Assembly: GCA_018398815.1 (NCBI GenBank)
Contig: CM031595.1
Location: 134,819,979-134,883,978, forward strand
Source: Conus ventricosus
Taxonomy: Eukaryota; Mollusca; Gastropoda; Neogastropoda; Conidae
Reading direction: 5' to 3'
Length of the DNA: 64,000 nucleotides
Shown: piece by piece, positions 1-10,033 of the stretch
Layout of the letters: each line of letters starts with the position of its first letter
Numbering within the stretch: position 1 is the first letter of the stretch
Notes under the pieces: generated by a model
What the model saw: the letters and a program-made list of their open reading frames with translations, nothing else
Databases searched by the model: none
What the model was told of the DNA's origin: nothing
Made by a program: the position numbers and the translations under genes

Positions 1-2880
1 GACCTCCACCACCATATGGCACGATCACTGCATCCACATCAGGTAGATCTTCCAGGATTTCTAAGCCTGCAGTGCCATTTCCTGGTATCAGAAACACACT
101 GGGCTTAATCCCTCAGTGTACTGACTGGTGTTTCCCTCATAGTTTTACTTTACAAAAACAATACACATTTAAACTCGCAGAAATTGAAAAAAATGCATGC
201 ATTTATCCTCCAACAGATCTGTATTCAACCTGAATTTGTTTCCTGTGTTAAGCTTTCAAGAAAAGCTCTCTAACTGATGCATCCAAATTACTAAGATGGA
301 TGCGAAATTCAGAACAATGAGGGAAGGTTTAAATCTCTGCCTCAGTCCTCTTCCTGTCCCCATCTGTTCCCGCAAGCTCCCTCATCTGCCTCTTCCCAGT
401 GTCTCGCCTTGACCCATTTTATTATCAAATTCTTCACTGCTCTTACACTAACAATTTTATTGTAATCCAACCCCTCTCAATTTTCAAATGCACCTTGTTT
501 TTCTCCATTAGCCTGCCCCCTTGTAGATGATATGCCTATCATCGATTTCATTCACTCTATACACTTTTTTTTCAAACTCCAGCCTGTTTTCAAACTTGTT
601 GCTGCGATCATGCACCTTCTTCCTACATATCACCAAAATTGCATTGTAACCCCATAGCCTTTCCCTCACCCTGCCTTTAACTTTTCCTCACTCTAGGCCA
701 ACCACACTGATCTCCCCTGCCAATCAAATCACTTTATCCGTCTGTTCATCTCCAGTCCTCGTCATCACAACATCTATCCCTCATCTTTCAAATGCTGTCC
801 AAGAATATATATACAGTTTCAACTTCCTTGATGGCACTGAGGTGTGTGTTAGAGTCCACACTTACACAAGCCAAACACACACATTGTTTACTTGTAAATA
901 AAGAAACCAAGTTATATTAACAATATGTGAACAAGATCAAAAACAAGAGCACTGAAAACAGATGTACATAACTTCTGTCTACTATTACCAAACACACATT
1001 TTCAGCTTGGTACAGTTTCCATTTTGCCTCCAATGTCATTCATTTGGAAGGTCTTACTACCAACCTGCAATAACGGCTGGATCAGCCACTGGATGGATGA
1101 AAGCACCAGCCATATCGCCATACTTGTGCTCCTTGATAACCTTCCACCAGGTATCATAAGGGACCTTAGTGATGCGACCCCCTAACTCCAGTGTAGGTTG
1201 TAGCTTGGCCTGAGGGGCTGTGTCTGGCACGATGACATCGCAGGGTATTTTATACTGCCTGGCACTCCACGACAATCCTTGGGCAAAATTACCTGCACTG
1301 GCTGTATAAATACCTTTCTGCAGGTCCGCAGGTGACAGGAGTCCTATTGCATTGCATGCTCCCCGGATTTTAAAACAGCCAATTGGATGTAAGTTCTCCA
1401 GTTTCAGATATATCTGTGGAGCATTATAAAAATTCTGTCATGGAAAAAATTAAACAGAATGCAACAACAATGGGTGAATCTTTCAGATTGTTTACACAAG
1501 GAGCACACTACAGCACTTTCATGGTTAGTAGGTGTTACTCACCTCCCAACACAGCCTGTTCAACTGAATCCTAATACCTTAGCCTTTTATCCCTTGCAAG
1601 TGAACAAACAAATCACAATATATTTCTAAATCCACCCTTGTATATGACACCTAAATGTTAATTCGTTCTTCAACCAATAAAATTTTGCTTCACGGTAATT
1701 CACAAAAAACAAAATTATTAATTTTCTGGCCGTAGTACATAGAATGAAAATCGTACATTGAAACAAAAGGATACGCATTCCTGTGCATGGGGACCAGAGA
1801 TGAGGATATGCATTTATGTGTAGTGTATATTTCATACAGAAAAGTAGATAATCATCAATTGCTTGTCGCTTGAAAAAAAAAAAGGAATAAGAATTCTTAA
1901 AATAGATATGCTTTTTAATTCTCTGCAGTTTTGACATAAATGCTTGTTTGTTTTGTTTTTTTTGTTTTCAGCTTATCCATTCATATTGGAATAGGTTGGG
2001 GGAGGAAGTGGAGAGGGGAAGATTTGTGTGTGTGTGTGTGTAAATTTTTTCTGTTAAAGGTGCATGAATTGGTAGCACTTGGCAGAGATGAGCTGGACAG
2101 GGTGAAAAGGGGGAGGTGGGGGGGGGGGGGGGGGGGGGGAGGTGTTTATGGAAATTGATGACCAGCTTGGGATGGGGGAAAGAAGCATAGGGAGAAGGCA
2201 TATAGACAACTATATGTGACAACTGTGTGTAAGTCACGCCCAATATACAATTTTTTGCTCCATATGGGGAGACTGGAAAAGAGAATTTCCGACTTATTTA
2301 TCTTCTCCTCCTGGATTAATCTAACAATGATGTGGTTGATTTTTTTCCCTTCTTTTTGAAATCATGCTCTCTTTTGAGTTTGGAAGGTAGGGTTGGGAGC
2401 GATACTGGTTGGGGTAAGTTTTAGTACTAGTAGTAGTAGTAGTAAGGGGACAAGCTGATATACGTAGCCTAGGCCTCGCGGCCTTTCTTGTATCCCCATC
2501 CATGTAGTGTTTAGTATTCTGAATTGGTTTGTTGCGTATGCGCATATTGGTTTGTTAATCAAATTCAAATAACAATTTAGTGAATTTATGATCCGCATCA
2601 AGGAGATTTTTAAATGAGTTAGTAGATTGTGCAAACTTGATGTTAGTTGGTAGATCATTCCAAAGATGTGTTACTCTTTTTCCAAAAACCATTTTACGTT
2701 TATTAGTCTGACAGTGTTCAATGAAGATTTTCCCATCTGGCTTCCTTGTAACACTATCAGTATACTATTCAGAAACTCCTAGGCAGGCTTCAACCTTCTC
2801 ACTCCACATGTGTTCCATATGTGTGTGTGTGTATGGGGGGGGGGGGGGGGGGGGGGGCGCACACGCAAGCGAGAAAGATA

Positions 2881-2921
<41 letters not shown>

Positions 2922-3011
2922 CGCTCGCTCGCTCGAAAGAGAGAGAGTGTGTGTGTGTGTGTGTGTGAGTTTGTGTGTGTGCGTGCGTGTGCATGCGTGG
3001 CCATGTTTGTG

Positions 3012-3047
<36 letters not shown>

Positions 3048-3276
3048 TGCGCGCGCGCGCGCGCGAGCGTGTGTGTGTATACGCGAGAGTGATAGACTGT
3101 CTGGTTTGATGACAACTGAGACGAAGCTTCCAAACCTTCGTTTGACTAGCCTCGTCGTCCCATCTCTCATAAAATGGAAGCAGCGGAGTTTTGAAGACTT
3201 TGGATGCAATTCTTTCCTTCGCTTCCAGAATATCCTGAAGCGCCACTTTCTCCAGCAAGGAACCACGATCTGCCAT
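1..3276 (-). CDS. PLP-dependent threonine/serine dehydratase or serine-racemase-like enzyme (partial, 3 exons)
   Basis: Three exons join in frame on the minus strand: 3276-3136 (ATG, 47 codons), 1413-1065 (349 bp, phase 1 end) and 81-1, which continues off the left edge. The protein reads as a fold-type II pyridoxal-phosphate enzyme. Exon 2 carries [16 protein letters not shown], whose lysine (about residue 62) is the expected Schiff-base residue, followed by [10 protein letters not shown] and [13 protein letters not shown]. Exon 3 carries [14 protein letters not shown] and ends in PYGGGG, the glycine loop that binds the cofactor phosphate. Members of this family deaminate L-threonine or L-serine, or racemise serine, in the cytosol. 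Which of these it does cannot be decided because the C-terminal half is missing. Splice sites are GT-AG; the first donor (GTTTGG) is weak. Intron 1 is filled with LINE and microsatellite sequence. Family assignment is confident, exact substrate is not. Confidence 0.85.
82..1064 (-). other. Dehydratase intron 2
   Basis: This is non-coding sequence between exons 3 and 2 of the dehydratase. It is AT-rich and shows no ORF or element I recognise. Confidence 0.6.
2118..2139. repeat. Poly-G tract in dehydratase intron 1
   Basis: An uninterrupted run of G lies in otherwise unremarkable intron sequence (1414-2419), near a short (GT)n at about 2027-2040. No gene is seen in this part of the intron. Confidence 0.9.
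2420..2790 (-). mobile_element. 3' end of a CR1/L2-like LINE
   Basis: The minus strand encodes the extreme C-terminus of a LINE ORF2 ([12 protein letters not shown], then [13 protein letters not shown] and LLFEFD-stop). The same ending with small changes occurs in the elements at about 4.2, 15.5 and 37.1 kb. After the stop a short 3' UTR ends in a (TAC)n tail, seen as agtagtagtagtagta at about 2425-2442. It is strongly 5'-truncated and lies in dehydratase intron 1. Confidence 0.7.
2819..3085. repeat. Compound microsatellite (GT)n, poly-G, (GC)n, (GA)n
   Basis: Several (GT)n blocks alternate with a 23-nt G run (2835-2857), GCGCGC stretches (Z-DNA-prone alternating purine-pyrimidine) and short GA runs. 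Long open frames of His/Thr or Val/Cys on both strands here are simple-repeat artefacts. The block begins about 50 bp downstream of exon 1 of the dehydratase. Confidence 0.95.
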
Positions 3277-3870
3277 CACCGTGTTTGATACGGGGATCTT
3301 CTTCTTCTTCCGTTAAGTCTCCACAATCATCAGGCAGGCTCGGCAAAAATCATCACCGATAACCTGCTTCCCTCGTCTGTCAGCCTATTTCGTGCACTCA
3401 GGACACGTGTGCGCTGGAGGCCGGGTTAGTCGCTAGCCTACCAGCCTCAGGATTACGGGTTTCGACAGCTGTTTTCACCCATCATACGAACTTCTGTCAG
3501 TTTTTGTGGGAGAGAAAACTCCCACTGTAGATGGGTCAAATCCAGGAGTTCCGTGACCGTGGAGTGAAGAGGTCCGTTTCTCAGCGGTTTTGACTTCCCT
3601 AGGGGTTAAATAAGAAATTTAGCCCCAATGACCCTCGCAAAAGTGTGGGCATAACTTTTGAGGGAGCCCAAAATCAAAAATGGCCACCAGCGGCCATTTT
3701 GAAAAAAAGCTTTTCCCTAGTTTGGATTAGATTGCCAAACGAAGCATGCTTTCTGGGGTTTTAGGGCATGAGGAATTCATATTTCGAACTATTTTGATGA
3801 TTTGACCTACTTTTGATGGTTAAATTCAAGATGGCCGCCAATTTTTTTTTATTTGACCCAACTATATGGC
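3277..3870. other. Upstream flank of the dehydratase gene
   Basis: No coding sequence is seen. The first 50 bp probably hold the 5' UTR. A (TTC)n run lies at about 3299-3310. The part from about 3600 to 3850 (AAAATGGCC and AAGATGGCCGCC motifs) looks like a decayed dispersed repeat. No promoter motif can be assigned with confidence. Confidence 0.4.
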
Positions 3871-3873
3871 AAT

Positions 3874-4495
3874 GTGAATATGGCAATGTGATATGGTCTC
3901 CAAGACTAAAAAGGCAGTCAATAGAAATAGAAAAGGTGCAGAGAAGAGCAACTAAGTTAATACCGGACATTGCTGATTATCCATATGAAGAAGTTAATAC
4001 CGGACATTGCTGATTATCCATATGAAGACAGATTAAGGTACCTAAGGTTACCATCCCTCAAAGCTAGAAGGATAAGAGGAGATCTGATCCAAACTTATAA
4101 AATTTTCAATAATCTAGATGATATTGATCAAGCATGTTTTTTTTTAACCTGCACTAACCAACATAACCCGTAACAGTTGTGACAAAGTACAAATACAGCA
4201 AGTTAATAGTAATATAAGGAAACATTTCTTCAGCCAGAGGATAGCACCAATTTGGAATAAACTAACTCCGAACATCAAACGTGCACCAAATATTAACTCT
4301 TTTAAAAATCTTATCGATAAGCATGAAATAATAACAGACATCATGTTCGACTTTGATGGTCGAAAATAAAAACTGGGCTCGCTGTCGACCTGACCAATGA
4401 CAGAGCATATAAAGAAGGGGCATATAAAGCGGTGAGGCTATGATGAAACAATCATCGCCCCTAAATCTGAACCTGAACCTGAACCTGAACTACTG
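3874..4495 (+). mobile_element. CR1/L2-like LINE 3' fragment
   Basis: The plus strand encodes LKRQSIEIEKVQRRATK, then RLRYLRLPSLKARRIRGDLI and QTYKIFNNL, the post-RT C-terminal region typical of CR1/L2-like ORF2. Frameshifts break it up. A 36-bp direct duplication (about 3954-4025) repeats the sequence coding for PDIADYPYE. The tail is (CTGAAC)n at about 4465-4490. It belongs to the same family as the elements at 15.5-16.7 and 37.0-37.9 kb. Confidence 0.75.
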
Positions 4496-4634
4496 CCCTG
4501 ACGATAGGCTCGCTCACCTGCTTACACAATCTTCTTCCTTTGAGTGTCCACAATCAACAATTTGATTTTTTTGACACTTTCAGGGTGGGGCTCGCCCGGC
4601 GAAGAGGATGAAAAAAAAAAAAAAAAAAAAAAAT

Positions 4635-7600
4635 TCAGAGCAGCAGTTGCACCCTTGACTGGAAGGTGTCAAGAGTGGGGGCGGTCACAGACTCTGCTGA
4701 CAACTCATTCCAATCTCTAATTGTTCTAGGAAAGTATGAGTTCTGCCGATACTGTGTGCGGCACTGGATGACAGAGTACTGTTTGTCATGTACTCTTCTT
4801 TGGCGGACCGGAGCTGGATGTAATTTGCTGTGGCTGACTGCAACCATGTTATTTTGGATCTTATACAGCATCGTCAGGCGTCGCTGGAGGGAGGGCCATC
4901 CTAGTCGAGAAATCATGCTATTTACACTTGAGGTGTTGTGGTAGCGGTTCAATACGAAGCGAGCCGCCCTTCTCTGTATTGCTTCTATTCTGTCCACATT
5001 CCTCTGTGTATGGGGTCCCACACAGAGCTGGCATATTCCAAAAGGGGCCTGACAAATGTCAGGTAAGCCCTCTCTCTCAGCTCTGTGGGGCAGCTTTCAA
5101 GTTCCTACGAAGGAATCCCAGCATCCTGCTTGCTCTCAAAGTGATGGCATCAATGTGAGTATCCCAGCTGATGTTCTTCTCGAGAAATGGTGACACCGAG
5201 ATACTTGACTGATGACACAGTGTCGAGTGTGTGTCCATGCAGCTTGTACTGGTAGTGAAGGGGTCGCCGACTTCTGGTCACAGGAAGAGCAGTACACTTC
5301 CCTGGATGAAAAACCATGTCCCAGCTCTTCTCCCATTCTCCGAGGCGATGGAGGTCCTCTTGTAGCTGGTCTTGGTCTCGCTGGGATGTGACTACTCTAT
5401 AAGCTGCAGTGTCGTCAGCGAACAGCCTACAAGGTGAAGTCAGGCTCTCTGGGAGATCATTGATATATACAAGGAACAAGCAAGGTCCCAAAACTGATCC
5501 TTGTGGTACACCTGACCTCACCCTGACATATTCTGACTGGGCTCCCTCCACTACAACTGCTTGACGTCGGTTTGACAGAAATCCCTTGATCCAGCGGTTA
5601 ACCTCACTCCCGAGGTGTTGTGGTAGCGGTGAAGCTTGTGTAAGAGGAGACTGTGATTTACCTTTTCAAATGCCTTAGCAAAATCCATGACAAGGATGTC
5701 AGTCTGTCGTCCCTCTTCCATGCTGTCTACCAACTCATCAATGAACTCCAGGAGCTGGGTCTCGCAGGATCGCTGTCTCCTGAATCCGTGCTGTCGGGCA
5801 TGGAGGATGTCGTTCCGCTCAAGATGCTCCATCACAGAGCTCACGATGGTGTGCTCCAGCAGTTTGCAAGAAATGCAGGTCAAGGAGACAGGCCTGTAAT
5901 TTGCTGGGTCGTAATGCTCCCCCTTTTTGTAGATTGGTACGACGAGCGCATCCCTCCAGTCAGATGGAACTTGACCAGTAGTGAGGGATGACTGAAAGAT
6001 GGCAGTGAGTATGGGGGCTATTTCCTCCGCGAGTTCTCTTAAGACTCTTGAGCTGACTCCATCGGGACCACTGGCTTTATGAGGGTCTAGTTCTTTCAAC
6101 AGTCGTTTGACTCCTTCCTCAGTGACCGTGATAGTGTTCAGCTGTGAGTAAGCCTTGTCTGCCATACTACACTTCTCCAAAAACTCGTCGTGGGAGTAAT
6201 TTCTGCCATCACTGAACACTGATTGAAATTGTTGATTGAGGGCCTCTGCTTTTTCTTCTGGGTCAGATAACAGGGTTCCGTTCATCTTGAGAGAGGCAAC
6301 TCCTGCATTGGTCGACCTCTGGTGCTTGATGTAGGTCCAGAAGCGTTTGTACTTGCCAGCTTGCTCGGAGTCTTCTCCAATCAGGGTGCTGCTGAGGTAT
6401 TCCCAGTATGCCCTACGTATTTTCCGCTGAGCTTCTCTTCTGAGTTCCCGTGCCTTCACCCTCAATTCTTCGGTACCCTGTTTCTTCCATTTTTTGTAAA
6501 CTCTATTTCTCTTATTGATGAGGTGCTTTAACTCGGAGGATATCCATGGTAGAAATCTTCTGGTTCCTGATAGTTTGGTTGGAATGAAGATGTGGATGGC
6601 TTGCTGGAGTGTAGCTTTAAATAGACTCCAAATTTCCTCAGTGTTCATCATGTCTCTCTTTTCTACAACATCTGCAGCCAGGTTCCTCATCGCCTCCCTT
6701 AGCCCATTCCAGTCTGCCTTCTTGTAGAGTAAGATGGTTCTTTCTACTGGCTTTTTCTTCAGTGGGGAAATGATGAACTCAGCATACACTATGCTGTGAT
6801 CAGAGAGGCCTGGAATAACTTCCACTCTGGGAACAAGCTGAGGGCAGTTGGTGGAGGTCCAGGATGTTCTCCTCTCTTGTTGGTTCCATCACCATCTGCT
6901 TGAGGCCACGGTCATGGATGATGCTGACAAGCTTATGATGGAGATCTGGACAGGGAGACTGAGGTTTCAGCGTCATCGCAGGCCAGTCCATCCTGGAAAG
7001 TTTAAGTCCCCTCCAATAAGGAAATGCGCATTGGGGATCATAGCTGATCTGATCAATGATGATTCAAATTGAAATAATGACTCCCTGTCAGTAACATGTG
7101 GCCTGTAGTAAGAACAGAGATAAAGAGATCTTTTTCCCTTGAGTTTTCAGCTGGACCCAAACAGTCTCACAGTCTGTTTCAAGCTCGGGGACTGCACAAC
7201 TGTCAAACATAGTTCTCACAGCTAACAATACTCCACCACCCCTTCGGTTTCTGTCCTTCCTGTAGATCTTGTAGGAGTCGCTGAAGCCAGGTGGAAAGAC
7301 CTCAGCATCACCAATGGTGGGGTCTAACCATGTTTCTGAGCCAAGAATGACATCTGGCTTTGTGCTGTCCAAAAGGCAGGCGAGCTCAGCCTTCCTGCCA
7401 GTCACTGAGCAAAAGTTGATGTTGAGCACTCGAAGTGGTCTATTGGCCCTCTTGTTCTGCTGGCTTGCTCGAGTGGGTGTTGAAGTATGGCAGGGTTTAA
7501 ATGCTGCCTCCACTGGGGAGTCGCATAATGCGGCTGGGAAGTCGGTATGTGCTGAGAGTGACCAGTCCACTCCATGCAGATCAAAGACCGTGTGACTGTT

Positions 7601-8080
7601 AGGATTCCCGCAAATTGCACAGTACCAGTGGGCTGCTGATCCGTCCTCATTGAGTTGGTCGTACATGGGAGTGTGGACGCTCTGACAGTGGGCGTGAAAC
7701 CACTGCCCACAGGTTTCGCACTCAATCCCTCTATCCTCCCACGTAACAGTAACATCACAGGTACCACACTGCCACTGCTGGCTGGACTCACTGGGAGCAG
7801 GTCCAGGGTTGGGTTCTGGAGCATATGACAGGGAAAGAAGCAGCCCTGCCAAATAAAGCAGGATGAGTCGTTGCTGGTAGGTTTTAGTCCTTCGCTGACC
7901 TGATCTGGCCAAGGAGTCAATGAAGAGGCAGTAATTTATTCCAAGAGTCCGAAACAAATTTTTTCTGCGAAATCCCTCTCGAACAGGGTCATGGTTATGG
8001 CCTGGAAGGGAAGAATTGCTACAAGAGTTTTGTACAGGAAGAGGAAAACAACTAGGACCATCAAAGTATACTGTAAGCAC
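4635..8080 (-). mobile_element. Near full-length CR1-like LINE with PHD finger, endonuclease and reverse transcriptase (broken)
   Basis: Read on the minus strand, the 5' part (8080-7088) encodes a PHD-type Cys/His finger (CGTCDVT, ECETCGQWFHAHC, WYCAICG), then an APE-like endonuclease start (NINFCSVTGRKAEL, GSETWLDP, RRGGGVLLAV). The next segment (6825-5551) holds reverse-transcriptase motifs (SGPDGVSSRVL, NYRPVSLTCISCKLLEH, DFAKAFEKVNH). The segment 5551-5150 carries GVPQGSVLGP and the catalytic box FADDTAAY. The C-terminal part (5021-4635) carries RIEAIQRRAARFV and SYFPRTIRDWNEL (written here with small variation). Frameshifts near 6830, 5600 and 5150 separate the segments, so it is probably inactive. 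A poly-A-like run on the plus strand at about 4611-4632 marks the 3' boundary region. Length about 3.4 kb. Confidence 0.85.
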
Positions 8081-8229
8081 ACCATACTATGATAAAAGTG
8101 TTATGTCCGTCTGTATAATCCCACATTCAAAATCTGATAATCATGAGGGGCACCATCAGACAGTCACAAGAACACGATGGATCATAGATAGTTGATAATT
8201 GATAGTTGGTAATTGGTGGTGGTGGTGGT

Positions 8230-8268
8230 GGGGGGGGGGGGGGGGGAGGGGGGGGGGGGGGGGGGGGG
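8230..8268. repeat. Poly-G tract
   Basis: A 39-bp run of G, interrupted once by A, follows a (GGT)n stretch. It lies between the LINE at 4.6-8.1 kb and the fragments that follow. The sequence from about 8300 to 8650 shows no gene; it ends in a (TATCTG)n run that may be a retroposon tail. Confidence 0.95.
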
Positions 8269-8713
8269 CACTGCTTCCAGTTCTCACAAATTTACATTGT
8301 TGAACATGTCATACCCGCAAAACTTCAACACCGCAAAATCAAGTATCAAGTATCAAGTAAAAAATGTCTTTCATTGCTTTCCCTGTTGCCTTTGACCACT
8401 GCTATATTTCTGATGGTCCTAGTTCTTGCTTACTGGCAGCATGATTTGTCCGTCGCTTACGGCTGCCCAAACCATATCTTTACTTGGCTATTTCATGGCT
8501 TGCCTGCCTGTTTATGGCTTCTCACGTACACGCCGGTAGGTTGTTATACAGAACCCTGGCGAACCCTAGTAAACAACTTCACTGATCAACTGAAGGACAA
8601 AGTAGGCATCCATAAAGAAGGAAGACTATTATCTGTATCTGTATCTGTTAGATTTAGTTGCTACATCCAGGAATCTGGCGTCGACGCAACGGGTGGGGTG
8701 CGCAGCGAAAAAG

Positions 8714-9010
8714 TTAGTGGCGTTGGACTTTGGCCACTGCCTGCTTGAGAGCCTCAGTATTACCTGAGTGCACAATACTATTGTCCAGTTGGTTCCACCT
8801 GATAATAGTTCTTGGGAAGAATGATTGTTTATACTGCTCTGTGCTGCAGTTTGGAACTTTGTAGCACCTGTCGTTGTTGCGTGTGTAGTTCTCCACTGGA
8901 TTTTTTACTACAAAGTCTGCTCTTCTTGGCGGACAGCGGATGCGTCGGTCTGGTTGTTGAGGCACAAGGAACTGCTCAGGAGGGATTGCTGGCACCAGCC
9001 CCTCAACCAA
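8714..9010 (-). mobile_element. LINE ORF2 C-terminal fragment
   Basis: The minus strand encodes a LINE C-terminus (YKVPNCSTEQYKQSFFPRT, then IIRWNQLDNSIV). It abuts, head to head, a plus-strand LINE fragment of another family starting at about 9010, so two independent truncated insertions meet here. Confidence 0.65.
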
Positions 9011-9887
9011 TAATTTAATTTATATAAATGACATAAGTAGAAATCTCTCTCCTGGAACTACTATAAGGCTTTTTGCAGATGACAGCTTAGTATATAGAAC
9101 AATCAGAAGCAAGAATGATACACGCATTCTACAAGAAGATCTAAACGCTTTACAAGAGTGGGAAAGAACTTGGAAAATGGAATTTCATCCCCAAAAGTGC
9201 CAAGTGTTGCGTATATGTAACAAACGCTCACCAATTAGATCAGATTATTCTATCCATAATACTATTCTTAAAGAAACTAATGCTGCAAAATACTTAGGCG
9301 TGATTATAGATAGTCGTCTCAAATGGAAAGAACATTACAATTTAGTATGTAAGAAAGCAAATAACATCTTAGCTTTCTTATACAGGAATATCAATGACTG
9401 CCCCCAAAAGGTTAAAGACGACTGCTACAAAACACTGGTTAGACCAGTACTGGAATATGGTTGCTCAGTTTGGGATCCTTACCATCTAAAGGACATTGAT
9501 AACCTCGAAAAGATTCAGAAGAGAGCAGCAAGGTTCGTAACAGGGAACCACATCAGAGAAAAGGGGAATACTAGGAAGAACATGAGGAAATTAGAATGGA
9601 AACCCTTAGAAGAGAGAAGAGCTTTTATCAAACTTAACATCTTCTTCAAAGGCAGAGCTAAAGTAATTGATATTCCAATGGAACAACTAGTATTGAATAA
9701 AAGTAGCACCAGGAGTGGCGGTCAATGTTATACCATACCTGCATCAAATATTGACAGCCACTTACATTCTTTTTATCCCAGTTCTGTACGGCTGTGGAAC
9801 TCGCTGCCGGGTGCCATCAAGATTGCCACAAATGCAATCTCATTTAAAAAACAAATTGATATGACAGTTTTGAGATCTGCATATTGA
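9010..9887 (+). mobile_element. LINE reverse-transcriptase 3' half (CR1-like)
   Basis: An uninterrupted plus-strand frame from about 9012 to 9887 carries YINDISRNL, the catalytic box LFADDSLVYR (about 9070-9100), WKMEFHPQKCQVLRI, AKYLGVIIDSRLKW, LVRPVLEYGCSVWDP, IQKRAARFVTG and SVRLWNSLPG. This is the RT palm-thumb plus C-terminal domain of a CR1-like ORF2. It lacks everything 5' of motif C, so it is a 5'-truncated copy. The frame is intact for more than 280 codons, which suggests a fairly recent insertion. Confidence 0.85.
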
Positions 9888-10033
9888 CGATTTTCTATTT
9901 TTACTTCCCCAGATATTTTACCGTTACCTGGGCCTGAATTTGGCCATTGCTTTTAACTTCTTGAATATCGAGTGCGACCTCTTGTTGCCAAATTTGCTCC
10001 AGGGGCCAACAGTCTGAGTCGCACTATTTTATG

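Noticed and set aside
2721..3288. Open frames of 120 to 166 codons on both strands
   Set aside because: They are translations of (GT)n, (CA)n and poly-G repeats (runs of His-Thr or Val-Cys). The only true coding part is 3136-3276 on the minus strand.
4460..4492. (CTGAAC)n as a telomere-like repeat
   Set aside because: It is short, does not match TTAGGG, and follows a LINE C-terminus, so it is a retroposon tail.
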